Shown: piece after piece, positions 24,343 to 33,335 of the stretch | Layout of the letters: each line of letters begins with the position of its first letter | How positions within the stretch are numbered: position 1 is the stretch's first letter | Assembly: GCA_028289325.1 (NCBI GenBank) | Contig: JANQQN010000005.1 | Coordinates: 1-51,291, forward strand | DNA length: 51,291 nucleotides | Reading direction: 5' to 3' | DNA from: Myxococcota bacterium | GTDB lineage: Bacteria > Myxococcota > Kuafuiibacteriia > Kuafuiibacteriales > Kuafuiibacteriaceae | The notes under the pieces: model-generated | Databases searched by the model: none | What the model saw: only the letters and a program-made list of their open reading frames with translations | What the model was told of the DNA's origin: nothing | Translations under genes and position numbers: made by a program

Positions 24343-27120
24343 TCAACCGCAGCCTGAAGTCGCCCCGCAGTTCTTGCAGGCGTAACACGCGCCGACTCGA
24401 ACCGTGATGCTGCCGCATTGAGAGCACGGCGGCGCATCGGCCTGCGTTCGATACACCTCGTTGGTGAGGCTCTCCATGGGGAGGGCCATCTGGCTCTTAT
24501 TGAGCGCGGCTTCGAGCGCTTTTTCCGTCTGGGTGGAGATCGTGGAGTCGACGGCTTCATCGGTTCGAATGAACTTCTGGCCGATCCAGCGGAAGATATA
24601 GTCGACGATCGACTTGGCGATCGGAATGTTCGGATTGCCCGTGAAACCCGAGGGTTCGAAGCGCATGTGGCTAAATCGGTCGACCAACACCCGAAGGGGC
24701 ACCCCGTACTGCAAGGCGAGCGAGATCGACGTGGCAATGGTGTCCATCAGACCCGATATCGTCGAGCCCTCCTTGGACATGGTGATGAACAGCTCTCCCG
24801 GAGTGCCGTCGTCGTAGAGCCCCACGGTGATGAACCCCTCGTGGCCGCCGACGGCAAACTTATGGGTGATCGCCGCGCGTTCGGCGGGCAACGGGCGCTT
24901 CCACGGCTTCGGTTCCGCGTCGTTGTCGCTGGTCGTCGAGGTCTGTTGGGGGCCCGATTGCTTGTCTTTGTTCGTGGCGAGAGGCTGGGACCGCTTCGAA
25001 TTGTCTCGGTAGACGGCGACGGCCTTCAGACCCAACCGCCAGGCCTGTACGTACATCTCGAAGATGTCTTCGACGGAGGCGTCTTCGGGGACGTTGACGG
25101 TCTTGGAGATGGCGCCCGACAAGAAGGGTTGCACGGCCGCCATCATCTTGATGTGGCCCATCGGTTCGATGGAGCGGGTTCCTTTTTGGGCTCGAAACGC
25201 GCAGTCGAACACGGCGAGATGACCGTCACTCAGGTGAGGCGCGCCTTCGATGGTCTCTTCCTTTTCGACGTACTCGAGGATGTCGGCCTGCGCCTTTTCG
25301 CCGTAGCCGAGCCGTCTGAGAGCAACGGGAACGGTTTGATTGACGATCTTGAGCATCCCCCCGCCGACCAGCCGCTTGTATTTGATCAGCGCGATGTCCG
25401 GCTCGATGCCTGTGGTGTCGCAGTCCATCATGAAGGCGATGGTGCCGGTCGGGGCGAGGACGGTGACCTGGGCGTTGCGGAAGCCGTGTGCTTCTCCACG
25501 GCGAACCACTTCGTCCCATGCCTCGTGGGTCGCGCGAAGCAGGTCGGCGGGAATGCGCGTATCGTCGAGGGCGTACGCGTGGTCGCGGTGCATGTTCATC
25601 ACGCTCAGGAAAGAGCCGCGGTTGCGCGCATAACCGGCGAATGCGCCTCGGGCCTCCGCCATGCGAGCGCTCGTCGCGTAGGCGGTCCCGCACATCAACG
25701 CGGTGATCGCCGCCGCGAGGTCGCGGCCGGCCTCGGAATCGTACGGCACTCCGCGCGCCATGAGCAGCGCGCCGAGATTCGCGTAACCGAGGCCCAACGG
25801 CCGGTAATCGTGGCTGTTTTGGGCGATGCGGGCTGTCGGGTAGCTCGCGTTATCGACGAGAATCTCCTGGGCCAAGGTGGTGACGGTGCACGCGTGTGCA
25901 AAGCGCTCGAGCTCGAGGTCGCCGTCGTCGTCGGCAAACTCCAGGAGGTTGAGCGACCCCAGGTTGCACGCGGAGTCGTCCAAGAACATGTACTCCGAGC
26001 ATGGGTTTGACGCGTTGATACGGTCGGTGGCTCGGCAGGTGTGCCACAGGTTGATCGTCGAATCGAACTGGATCCCCGGGTCGCCGCAGATGTGGGTCGC
26101 TTCCGCCGCGGCCATCAGGAGCTTCTTCGCGGCCACTTCCTTCCCTTCGGCGCCATCGAGACGATCTCGCAGCTTCCAAGGGCGGTCCTCCACCGCGGCC
26201 CGCATGAATTCATCGGTCGCTCGAATGGAATGGTTGGCATTCTGGAAGAAGACCGAGCCGTACGCTTCGCCGGTGAACGAGCCGTCGTATCCCTGCTCGA
26301 TGAGCGCCCAGGCCTTCTTTTCTTCGACGGCCTTGCACTCGATGAACGCCTCGATGTCCGGATGGTCGCAGTCGAGGATGACCATCTTCGCCGCGCGGCG
26401 GGTCTTGCCTCCCGACTTGATGACCCCCGCGAACGCGTCGAAGCCACGCATGAAGCTCACCGGCCCGGATGCCGTCCCGCCGCCGTTCAGCTTCTCTTGG
26501 CTGCCGCGAATGCGCGAGAGATTGGTCCCCGCGCCGGAGCCACCCTTGAACAGGCGCGCCTCGGTCTTCGCGAGCTCCATGATCGACTCCATCGAGTCGT
26601 CGACCGAGTTGATGAAGCAGGCCGAGCACTGGGGGTGGGCTTCGACGCCGACGTTGAACCAGACCGGCGAATTGAACGCGTACATCTGGTGTAGGAGAAG
26701 GAAGATGAGTTCGTCGCGAAACGCAGCGGCGTCTTCTTCGCTGTCGAAGTAGCCGTCGGCTCGACCCCACTCGTAGATGGTGTGCGCGACCCGCTTGATG
26801 AGCTGTTTGACCGACGACTCTCGCTGGGGCGTACCCAGGTGGCCGCGGAAGTACTTCGAAGCGACGACGTTGACCGCGAGCTGGCTCCAGCTCGACGGGG
26901 CATCGATATCGGTTTGCTCGAAAACGACCTGCCCCGTCCCGTCGTTGATCGACGCCGTTCGCTTGTCCCACTCGACCGTGGACCACACGTCTTGGCCACG
27001 GGACGTGAACACGCGCTGGATCCGTACGCCGCGTCGGATGGACTCAGTGGATTTGACCGCGAGATGTTTGACGGTCGGGGTCGAGCTCGGCTCGTGCGGT
27101 ACGGACTTCGGGGCCTGCAT
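24343..27120 (-). CDS. nrdJ: Vitamin B12-dependent class II ribonucleotide reductase
   Basis: NrdJ reduces ribonucleotides to deoxyribonucleotides using adenosylcobalamin, independent of oxygen. The protein is about 925 residues. Visible segments are FNSPVWFNVGVEAHPQCSAC, SGAGTNLSRIRG, KMVILDCDHPDIEAFIE, the active-site NPCSEYMFLDDSACNLGSLN, VTVLAPTGTIAFMMDCDTTG and the C-terminal redox and zinc cysteines CSQCGS and CYACKNCG. An upstream in-frame TTG (27159) forms part of the -35 box TTGACA, so the ATG at 27120 is the better start. No other reductase class is in the window. No B12 riboswitch or NrdR box was recognised upstream. Confidence 0.95.
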   Translation of the reverse strand: MQAPKSVPHEPSSTPTVKHLAVKSTESIRRGVRIQRVFTSRGQDVWSTVEWDKRTASINDGTGQVVFEQTDIDAPSSWSQLAVNVVASKYFRGHLGTPQRESSVKQLIKRVAHTIYEWGRADGYFDSEEDAAAFRDELIFLLLHQMYAFNSPVWFNVGVEAHPQCSACFINSVDDSMESIMELAKTEARLFKGGSGAGTNLSRIRGSQEKLNGGGTASGPVSFMRGFDAFAGVIKSGGKTRRAAKMVILDCDHPDIEAFIECKAVEEKKAWALIEQGYDGSFTGEAYGSVFFQNANHSIRATDEFMRAAVEDRPWKLRDRLDGAEGKEVAAKKLLMAAAEATHICGDPGIQFDSTINLWHTCRATDRINASNPCSEYMFLDDSACNLGSLNLLEFADDDGDLELERFAHACTVTTLAQEILVDNASYPTARIAQNSHDYRPLGLGYANLGALLMARGVPYDSEAGRDLAAAITALMCGTAYATSARMAEARGAFAGYARNRGSFLSVMNMHRDHAYALDDTRIPADLLRATHEAWDEVVRRGEAHGFRNAQVTVLAPTGTIAFMMDCDTTGIEPDIALIKYKRLVGGGMLKIVNQTVPVALRRLGYGEKAQADILEYVEKEETIEGAPHLSDGHLAVFDCAFRAQKGTRSIEPMGHIKMMAAVQPFLSGAISKTVNVPEDASVEDIFEMYVQAWRLGLKAVAVYRDNSKRSQPLATNKDKQSGPQQTSTTSDNDAEPKPWKRPLPAERAAITHKFAVGGHEGFITVGLYDDGTPGELFITMSKEGSTISGLMDTIATSISLALQYGVPLRVLVDRFSHMRFEPSGFTGNPNIPIAKSIVDYIFRWIGQKFIRTDEAVDSTISTQTEKALEAALNKSQMALPMESLTNEVYRTQADAPPCSQCGSITVRVGACYACKNCGATSGCG

Positions 27121-27435
27121 GGGTTTGCCAAGGTAGAGTCGGCACTTCTGGGCTGTCAATCACCCCTACTAGATGTTGGGGCCCCACGACTTCGCGAACA
27201 CGACAGCTCGTGGGATCCGTCACCTCTACGGGTTGTTCAGCGCGCATCGCGGCCACTCTACTGTTCCGGTCGGTCGGGCGCACTGATCCCTTTAGAGTCG
27301 TCGGTAGGCGTCGTCTCAATGGGCGACGGACGAGACGCGAAGGGCATGTTTTTTGTCCGCTGCCCGAAGATGCGGCTGTCCGCCATCCCTACCTAGGGCC
27401 GGGGGCGATGGGCGGCCGGAGGTGTCGGGGTGGGA
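27121..27435. other. Intergenic region upstream of nrdJ
   Basis: This 315-base gap holds the nrdJ promoter and a hairpin in which CCCACGA (27183-27189) pairs with TCGTGGG (27208-27214), with an 18-base loop. There is no T-tract after it. A TTTTTT run at about 27346-27352 lies between GGGCA and TGCCC. No coding frame in the gap looks protein-like. I see no cobalamin riboswitch. Confidence 0.5.
27130..27159 (-). promoter_or_regulatory. nrdJ promoter with consensus -35
   Basis: On the minus strand a perfect TTGACA (27159-27154) is followed after 18 bases by TACCTT (27135-27130), a weak -10. Transcription would start around 27123, only a few bases before the nrdJ ATG at 27120, so the message would be almost leaderless. 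This also explains the false TTG start at 27159. Confidence 0.5.
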
Positions 27436-27981
27436 TCAGGCGGGACGGCGGGCGGCCACGGACCGCTTCGTCGTCGTCCGCTTCTTGCTTCCGTTGGTAG
27501 GCGGCTTCTTGCCGGCGGTCGCTTTGGCCCGCGATTTCGGCGCGCTGATGGCGGGCTTCTTGGACCGTCCGGCCGACGTCTTGGTCACCGCCAGCGCGTC
27601 TTCGACCGACGACGGCGGCTGGTCGGCGCAGGCGTCCTTGCGCTCGGCGGCGAAGCGATGCGCGTCCTCCAGCCAACGAGCGACCGTGGTGAGGTCCGTT
27701 GCTCGTTCGAAACGAACGACTACGGCCTTGTCAGGGTCGAAGGGATGGGGGCGGGCGAGCTCGGTGGCCCTCGCTTCGGCCAGCTTGTCTTCCGGCAGCC
27801 ACAGGTCGACGTTCATGTGGTCCCGCCGAATCTCGAGCTGCATGAAGGGCACCCCGTCCCGGCTGAACACTTCAAGCCGATCTTTGGGCTCCATCACGAT
27901 CCCCGATAGCCCGTCGATTCGGTTTCGCAGGGCTCTCAGTAGGGGTCGCAGTTCGAGGTCGAGGGAAGACCGCAACGCCAT
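27436..27981 (-). CDS. DUF5655-like protein with Lys/Ala-rich tail
   Basis: A 181-residue protein. Residues 1-115 form a compact alpha/beta domain (MEPKDRLEVFSRDGVPFMQL, RRDHMNVDLWLP, WLEDAHRFAAE) that resembles small domains of the DUF5655/predicted-transport-associated type; this match is tentative. Residues 120-181 are rich in Lys, Ala, Thr and Ser (AGRSKKPAISAPKSRAKATA), like histone H1 or PhaF tails, and probably bind DNA or polyanions. It stands alone, on the same strand as nrdJ. Confidence 0.65.
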   Translation of the reverse strand: MALRSSLDLELRPLLRALRNRIDGLSGIVMEPKDRLEVFSRDGVPFMQLEIRRDHMNVDLWLPEDKLAEARATELARPHPFDPDKAVVVRFERATDLTTVARWLEDAHRFAAERKDACADQPPSSVEDALAVTKTSAGRSKKPAISAPKSRAKATAGKKPPTNGSKKRTTTKRSVAARRPA

Positions 27982-28101
27982 AGAGACCTACCGTATCCCC
28001 CAAGCACGAAGGCCTTGTCTACCTCGGACCCGAAGTCGTATAGAGAAAACGCCTAACCGCCATCCCAGCGGATCAGAGCGTTGGGCATGTGGGTGATCGA
28101 C

Positions 28102-28674
28102 CTACAAAAAGAAATTGATTTGGGTTGTGAACGTGGCCAGGGGCGCATCGTCGACCCCAAACGCGATCATGTAATACGCGTCCGCCTGGAACCCCAGGAA
28201 CAGATCCCGCCTCAGGCGAAACTCGATGCCCGCCGTCACGCCAGGCCCCCAGAATACGCTGGCATCGATCTCCTGATTGGTTAGGAACTGAAAGGAATTC
28301 GATACGCCCATGAACGGCCGGGTGAAGTCGGTGAGGAAGTAGTAGCGGGCTTCGATGGGGACGAGATGGAACAACACCACGGTGTTGTCTCGGGTGCTGC
28401 CGACGTCGGGAATCTCGTCTCCGCGAAACGAAAGCCCTGCGCGCGCCGAGAACCACCAATGATCGCTGGCTTTGTAGGCGGCCCGAAGGCCGAGCAGGAC
28501 GCCGTGAGGGTCGAGACCCGTGGCGTCGCCGACGAACATATATCCGCCTTCGAAGCCGAACTGGTTGTTCTTGTATTGGCCGTGGGCGGCGCTTGGGGCC
28601 CCCATGCCGGTTCCGATGGCGCCCACGGCCGCGGACATCAGAAGCAAACGCAGAAACGAGCTGGTGCGTCGCAC
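28102..28674 (-). CDS. Predicted small outer-membrane beta-barrel protein
   Basis: About 190 residues from a GTG at 28674. A signal peptide (SSFLRLLLMSAAVGAIG ending near AHGQ) is followed by alternating beta strands rich in Tyr/Phe/Gly (FGFEGGYMFVGDATG, WFSARAGLSFRGDE, EARYYFLTDF, GIEFRLRRDLFLGFQ). It ends in INFFL with a C-terminal aromatic and Leu, typical of outer-membrane barrels. The longer open frame upstream adds a polar stretch in front of the signal peptide and is rejected. It is divergent from the TPR gene. Ligand unknown. Confidence 0.72.
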   Translation of the reverse strand: MRRTSSFLRLLLMSAAVGAIGTGMGAPSAAHGQYKNNQFGFEGGYMFVGDATGLDPHGVLLGLRAAYKASDHWWFSARAGLSFRGDEIPDVGSTRDNTVVLFHLVPIEARYYFLTDFTRPFMGVSNSFQFLTNQEIDASVFWGPGVTAGIEFRLRRDLFLGFQADAYYMIAFGVDDAPLATFTTQINFFL

Positions 28675-28751
28675 GACGCCGCGAGGCTTTCCCTCGCGGC
28701 GACCGGAGTCAACCGCGGCGATCGTTGACCACGGCGCCCTGCCCCTCAAAT

Positions 28752-29972
28752 ATGGAGTCCGCCGTGAGTCACCGGCCACATGAACACCCCGCCCACCGAG
28801 TCGACGGTCGCGGGCGCCGAGCGCTCGGTGTGCGCTCGCTCGTCCTGCTCGCGCTCATGGCGCTCATCAGTACGGACTGCGCGTCGTGCGTCGATGCTGG
28901 CGTCAGCCCCCGAGCCATCGCCCATCACGACACCGGAATCGAGTATCTGAAGCAAGGTCAGTGCGTTCAGGCCGAGGAGCGGTGTCGTTTGGCGCTCGAG
29001 TACGGCCCGAACTTCGAGCATCCGCACAACTGCCTGGGCATGGTCGCCCTGACCTGTCACGGCGACCTGGGCCAAGCCAGGCAGCACTTCAAGGATGCGC
29101 TGGCCGTGAATCCCGACTTCGCCGAGGCCCATAACAACCTCGGCACGGTCTTCTTTCGTGAGACGCCGCCTCGCTACGAGGCCGCCTGCGACGAGTTCCT
29201 CGCCGCGCTGGAGATCGATCCCGGCTACTTCGACGCGCGGGAGAACCGGGGCATGTGTCTCATGCGACGGGGCACCATCCTGGGCGATCAAGGGGACGCC
29301 GATGGCCGCAAGGAGCACTATAGCGAGGCCCGAAGCCACCTTATCCGGCTGCTGGAGATGAACCCCGACAACTTCAATGCTCGGCATCACCTCGGGTTCA
29401 TGGACCTGATCGAGAAGCGATATGCCTCCGCCGAGCAGAACTTCAAGCGTTGCCTGGAGATCGACCCCGAGAATCCGGTGTGCTCGTACAACTTGGGCAA
29501 TACCTATCTCGAGACCTCCCGCTGCAGCGACGCGATCCAGGCGTTCATCGCCGCGTTGCGGAGCGAGACGGCCAACGAGGTCGCGATCGGGGCTCGCCAA
29601 AACCTCGGCGTCGCGTACGAGCTGTGCGCGCGGAACGACGGCGCCATCAAGCAGTTTCTGGACCGCATCAAGCTCGATCCCGGCAACCCGACCCACCACT
29701 TTGACCTCGGCAACATCTACGCGGAGAAGGGTTTGCCGGACCAAGCGGTCAACGAGTGGGAGAACACGGTCAAGCTCGATCCCCTGTACTGCCCGGCGTA
29801 CTTCGAACTGGCCATGTCGGCGGACAAGAACCTCGATACGGGCAAGACAATCCGGCTCTGCCAGGATTTTGTGGCGTGTGCGGGCGAGGTGAACAAAGAC
29901 CGGTCAACACCGCAATGGGCCGCGAAGGTTGGGCGCTGCAAGCAGCTCGTGAAGAAGCTGCAGATGCAGTAG
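28752..29972 (+). CDS. TPR-repeat protein, probably exported
   Basis: A 406-residue protein from the ATG at 28752; a GTG at 28764 is an alternative. A hydrophobic segment (SLVLLALMALIST) followed by CASC suggests a signal peptide or lipoprotein-like anchor, though the lipobox is not canonical. Roughly eight tetratricopeptide repeats follow, recognisable by phrases such as AEAHNNLGTVFF, ALEIDPGYFDARENRG, CLEIDPENPVCSYNLGNTYLE and NPTHHFDLGNIYAEKG. Many consensus repeat positions are kept. TPR solenoids bind partner proteins; the partner is unknown. It lies 16 bases before the FHA gene on the same strand and may be co-transcribed. Confidence 0.85.
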   Translation: MESAVSHRPHEHPAHRVDGRGRRALGVRSLVLLALMALISTDCASCVDAGVSPRAIAHHDTGIEYLKQGQCVQAEERCRLALEYGPNFEHPHNCLGMVALTCHGDLGQARQHFKDALAVNPDFAEAHNNLGTVFFRETPPRYEAACDEFLAALEIDPGYFDARENRGMCLMRRGTILGDQGDADGRKEHYSEARSHLIRLLEMNPDNFNARHHLGFMDLIEKRYASAEQNFKRCLEIDPENPVCSYNLGNTYLETSRCSDAIQAFIAALRSETANEVAIGARQNLGVAYELCARNDGAIKQFLDRIKLDPGNPTHHFDLGNIYAEKGLPDQAVNEWENTVKLDPLYCPAYFELAMSADKNLDTGKTIRLCQDFVACAGEVNKDRSTPQWAAKVGRCKQLVKKLQMQ

Positions 29973-29988
29973 ATCTCGCCATAGGGTT

Positions 29989-31101
29989 ATGGGCGAGTCC
30001 GCTGCGAGGCAAACACCGCCAGTCCACCTCAAGGTGGAGCTGACGCTGCCCAACAAGGAACCGCGCGAGTTCTCCTACGACTTTCAGCAGTCGGTCATTT
30101 CCCTGGGCCGAGATCCGACCAACGACATTCAGATCCCGTTGACCACGGTCTCCCGCCGTCATGCGCGCATCTTCTTCGAGATGGGGGACTACTTCCTCGA
30201 GGACCTCGGCTCCACCCACGGCACCGAACACAACGGACGCAAAGTGCCGCCCGGCGAGAAGCGGCTCCTCCGCGACGGCGACCTGATCAAGGTGATGTCG
30301 TTTCACATCAAGTTCAAGACCACGATGGGGACGATGCTGGACCGTCAACCGGGGGAGAAGACCGAGGCGCTGGCCCGGCGAATGGTGCAGGAAGTCCTCG
30401 CGTCGTTAGGATCGAACCAGGCTGACCCGCCGGCGTTACGCATCATGAACGGCGCCGACGAGGGTCGTCGTTTCGAGCTATCGGACGAGGCGAGTGAGAT
30501 CACCATCGGCCGGAGCCCGGAGTGCGACATCACCCTGAATGATCAAAACACATCGAGGCGACACTGCCTCGTCAAGCGCAACTGGCACGGTTTCACCGCT
30601 CAAGACTTGGCCAGCAAGAATGGGGTCTTGGTCAACGGACAGCACATCGAAGCCCCGCGCATGCTGAAGGACGGCGACGAACTCCAGGTCGGCGGGGTCA
30701 AGCTGATCTTCATCGACCCCCCGTCGCGGCTGCTGGATCAGATGGGCGGCTTCGACAGCGCGACGCAGGATACCGACGGCCTCGACCACACCGAGGGGAG
30801 TCCGCACGACGTCGACGAGGCGTTGGAGCCCCAGGTGTCGGAGGTTCCCGATGTGCCGGACCCGGCGGAGAGCGTCCCCGAGAGCCCCTCTTCGGTCGAC
30901 GACGGCGTTGAGCTGCCGCCCCCGAACACCGGGCCCCCCCCGCCCACCAGCCAGGGTGTCGATGCTGAGACCTTGGCCTCGATGACCCGCGAAATCGCGA
31001 AGGCCACCAAAAAGGGAGTGGCCTGGGAGATGATCATCCTGGTTCTCGGCGGCTTGTTCTTTCTCGCCGCCCTCGCGTTCGTCGCGTTCCTGCTCATGTA
31101 G
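29989..31101 (+). CDS. Tandem FHA-domain protein with C-terminal membrane anchor
   Basis: A 370-residue protein with two FHA phosphothreonine-binding domains. FHA 1 covers about 35-105 (GRDPTNDIQIPLTTVSRRHA and STHGTEHNG). FHA 2 covers about 150-240 (GRSPECDITLNDQNTSRRHC and SKNGVLVNG). The key GR, SRRH and NG residues are present in both. An acidic Pro-rich linker (245-325) leads to a single C-terminal helix (about 346-369) that would anchor it in the inner membrane with both FHA domains in the cytosol. FHA proteins read Ser/Thr-kinase signals; a Hanks-type kinase is encoded nearby at 37033-38766. Confidence 0.88.
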   Translation: MGESAARQTPPVHLKVELTLPNKEPREFSYDFQQSVISLGRDPTNDIQIPLTTVSRRHARIFFEMGDYFLEDLGSTHGTEHNGRKVPPGEKRLLRDGDLIKVMSFHIKFKTTMGTMLDRQPGEKTEALARRMVQEVLASLGSNQADPPALRIMNGADEGRRFELSDEASEITIGRSPECDITLNDQNTSRRHCLVKRNWHGFTAQDLASKNGVLVNGQHIEAPRMLKDGDELQVGGVKLIFIDPPSRLLDQMGGFDSATQDTDGLDHTEGSPHDVDEALEPQVSEVPDVPDPAESVPESPSSVDDGVELPPPNTGPPPPTSQGVDAETLASMTREIAKATKKGVAWEMIILVLGGLFFLAALAFVAFLLM

Positions 31102-31169
31102 CGGGGGTTCGGGCTCTCGAACGTTCACGGGGCAGGGCTGGGCGCCGTCAGCCCCGGCTACAGACGTGA

Positions 31170-31871
31170 CTAGCTATCGATGCGCCAGGCCAGCCCGACG
31201 AAGGGGATGAAGTCTTGGGTGCCGTGGCCCGTGCCTTGGGTGAGGTCCTCGCCCCCTCGCGTGGTGTAGTACCGAATCCGGTAGTTGAGGCGCAGGATCA
31301 GCTCCAACGGATCGAGGACCGGGATCGCACCGCCGATTCCAAACAACCACGCGGTGCCGGGATCCGAACGGAAGGTATCCGTGTTGCCGTCTTCGCCGGC
31401 CAGGTCGTTCCGCCCATCGTCGTTGCGGAGACCGACCAGGCCCCAGCCGACCTCCGCGAACACGCCCTTGTATTGCGCGCGAATCAGGGGGCCAAACCAG
31501 AACTCCCAGAAGGTGCCGCCGAAACGTCCACCGACGAGGGCGACGTCGTCTTCGTCGAACTCTCCGGTGAACTCGCCGGCCCGGCGGTCGCCGGTCTCGA
31601 ACTGCGTGAACAGGCCGATGGAGAACGGACCCCAGACGCGGTACGAACCGGCGCCGTACAGGCCGAAGCTGCTGTCGACCACCAGCTGCTTGTTACTTTC
31701 ACCGTCGGTCCCGCGCTCTACCGCTGACGTGTAGAACGAGAAGATCCCTCCAAGTTCGAAGCGAAACTGCTCATTACCCCAAACGCTGTCCTCGGTCTTG
31801 TCGCCGTCGTCGGCGGAGGAAGGGGGGGCGGCGGCGACCAGGCTGGCCGCAACGATCAAACCCATCATCAT
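31170..31871 (-). CDS. Predicted outer-membrane beta-barrel protein
   Basis: A 233-residue protein starting at ATG 31871, which follows a good GGAG site seven bases upstream; the frame extends to a TTG at 31904 without support. A signal peptide ends near PPSSADDG. Strands rich in Gly and aromatic residues follow (FRFELGGIFSFY, SFGLYGAGSYRVWGPFSIG, FGGTFWEFWFGPLIR, GVFAEVGWGLVGL, LNYRIRYYTTRGG). The C-terminus reads FVGLAWRIDS. The pattern suggests an outer-membrane barrel of about eight to ten strands. It lies downstream of the Cys-rich lipoprotein gene on the same strand. Confidence 0.75.
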   Translation of the reverse strand: MMMGLIVAASLVAAAPPSSADDGDKTEDSVWGNEQFRFELGGIFSFYTSAVERGTDGESNKQLVVDSSFGLYGAGSYRVWGPFSIGLFTQFETGDRRAGEFTGEFDEDDVALVGGRFGGTFWEFWFGPLIRAQYKGVFAEVGWGLVGLRNDDGRNDLAGEDGNTDTFRSDPGTAWLFGIGGAIPVLDPLELILRLNYRIRYYTTRGGEDLTQGTGHGTQDFIPFVGLAWRIDS

Positions 31872-31959
31872 TCGTATCTCCGTTCTGCGAAAGTGCGAGA
31901 GCAACGTGACCGGGCATCGGTCTCTCGTCCAACCGCAAAACGAAAACGGGCTGTGAAAG

Positions 31960-33333
31960 TTACTGAAAGGTCAACCTGGCGCGCAGTGAGTGTCGAATTC
32001 GGACCGTCACCAACACCAACTGGTCGTCGGCCGCGGCGGGCTGCAGCAGCTCTCGGCTCGCGCGCTCGAAGTACAAGTCGTACGTTCGAGGGGACGTGAT
32101 CCCTTCGGCTTGACGAAATGCGTTGAGGATCGCCGCCCGCACGCGCATGTCGCCGCCGAGTCCGAGTCCTTCCTGTTGCTCACAGAACAGCTCGGTTCGC
32201 TGACCGGTCACCCGGACGAACACCGCCTCGAACCCATCATTGCCGCTCTCGATCCTGTCGTATCGGAACGTCAGGTCTTGGTTGGCGGGATTCGCGACTT
32301 GAAATCCGGCCTGCAGAGCGGCTTCCGTCGCCGCCGACGGCCGAAGCTCGAAGGGCACATGGTGGCCGTCGTCCAGCGTCTCCGGCCATCCGAGGGCGAT
32401 GACGCCGGGCAACGGCGTTCCGCTCACCAAGACGAACCGCGGAACGACGGGCTCGGAAACGCTATAGGTCAGAAAGGCGGTCGGAATCGGCTGTGGTGTC
32501 ACCTGGTAGCGACCGAGGTCGATGTCGAAGGTCGCGATGAGCTCCGGCTCGATCGAGCCCGGAAAGTTCGTGGGATTGACCATTCGGATGGCGCCGAAGT
32601 CAGCGGGGGTCGCGGTCTGCCCCGCGGTCCCGGTGACCGTGAGCAGCTGGCGCAGCTCGCAGAACTCATCAACGACGTTTGCGGGGGCGTCGGGATCCTC
32701 GGCAGGGTCTGGAAACTCTGCTTCCACCCGGGGCGGATCGACGTCCGCGCGCCACTTGAGTCCTGGTCCGGTGCCGATCGCGGTGTCGAACGCCCGAACC
32801 TCGGCCACCGACGAGTCCACAGGGGGTGTCACCCGGTAGTCGCGCTGGCGACCGAGATCGACGTAGGCGATCCGAGTGACCGCTCGGTCTTCCGGCTGTT
32901 CGACGACCCCCGCGTCGCGCAAAGGACGGGCAACCCCGCCCGGTTCGAACCCCGCATCCAGCGGCCGGGGCACGTCGGGCGGCTCCGGCGGTCGATCGAT
33001 GGGGTCGGGAAAGACCACCTCGGTCACCGACCGGCAGATGTTCAGCGCGGGCACGCAAGTATCGCTGCCTTCGCACGACGAGCAGAATCCCCGGATGCAG
33101 TTGGGCCGTGCGCCCGTGCAATCGTTGTCCGATCCGCATGGCTCGACGAGCTCGGCGCCGGCACTGCAGGTGGTGATGCAGCGCCCGAGGTAGCAGACCT
33201 CGCCCGCGGCGCATTCGAACGCGGGTCCCGGAGTCGAATTGTCACCGTTGCTCGGGGTGCAGGTCTTGTCGGAACACCCGCTGTACGCGAGCGCGACCGC
33301 GGCCAGTAGGCTCCGGGACAACAGACGGTTCAT
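31960..33333 (-). CDS. Cys-rich lipoprotein
   Basis: A 457-residue predicted lipoprotein with lipobox AYSGC (Cys20). Residues 20-105 carry many paired cysteines (CTPSNGD, CAAGEVCYLGRCITTC, CGSDNDCTGARPNC, FCSSCEGSDTC), a pattern common in myxobacterial surface proteins that resembles small EGF or Dickkopf-like cysteine modules. A Pro-rich linker follows, then a mostly beta region to the end. The start has GGAG eight bases upstream, lying inside the last codons of the upstream gene, with only two bases between stop and start. The two genes are therefore translationally coupled and the products probably work together at the outer membrane. Confidence 0.8.
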   Translation of the reverse strand: MNRLLSRSLLAAVALAYSGCSDKTCTPSNGDNSTPGPAFECAAGEVCYLGRCITTCSAGAELVEPCGSDNDCTGARPNCIRGFCSSCEGSDTCVPALNICRSVTEVVFPDPIDRPPEPPDVPRPLDAGFEPGGVARPLRDAGVVEQPEDRAVTRIAYVDLGRQRDYRVTPPVDSSVAEVRAFDTAIGTGPGLKWRADVDPPRVEAEFPDPAEDPDAPANVVDEFCELRQLLTVTGTAGQTATPADFGAIRMVNPTNFPGSIEPELIATFDIDLGRYQVTPQPIPTAFLTYSVSEPVVPRFVLVSGTPLPGVIALGWPETLDDGHHVPFELRPSAATEAALQAGFQVANPANQDLTFRYDRIESGNDGFEAVFVRVTGQRTELFCEQQEGLGLGGDMRVRAAILNAFRQAEGITSPRTYDLYFERASRELLQPAAADDQLVLVTVRIRHSLRARLTFQ

Positions 33334-33335
33334 CG

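Noticed and set aside
24418..26010. 530-residue plus-strand open frame opposite nrdJ
   Set aside because: It lies wholly inside nrdJ, whose motifs are certain; the translation has shadow-like composition.
27121..27435. Cobalamin riboswitch or NrdR box upstream of nrdJ
   Set aside because: No B12-box-like or NrdR-box-like sequence was recognised by eye.
31990..33309. 439-residue plus-strand open frame opposite the Cys-rich lipoprotein
   Set aside because: The minus-strand product has a lipobox, ordered cysteines and translational coupling; the plus frame has none.
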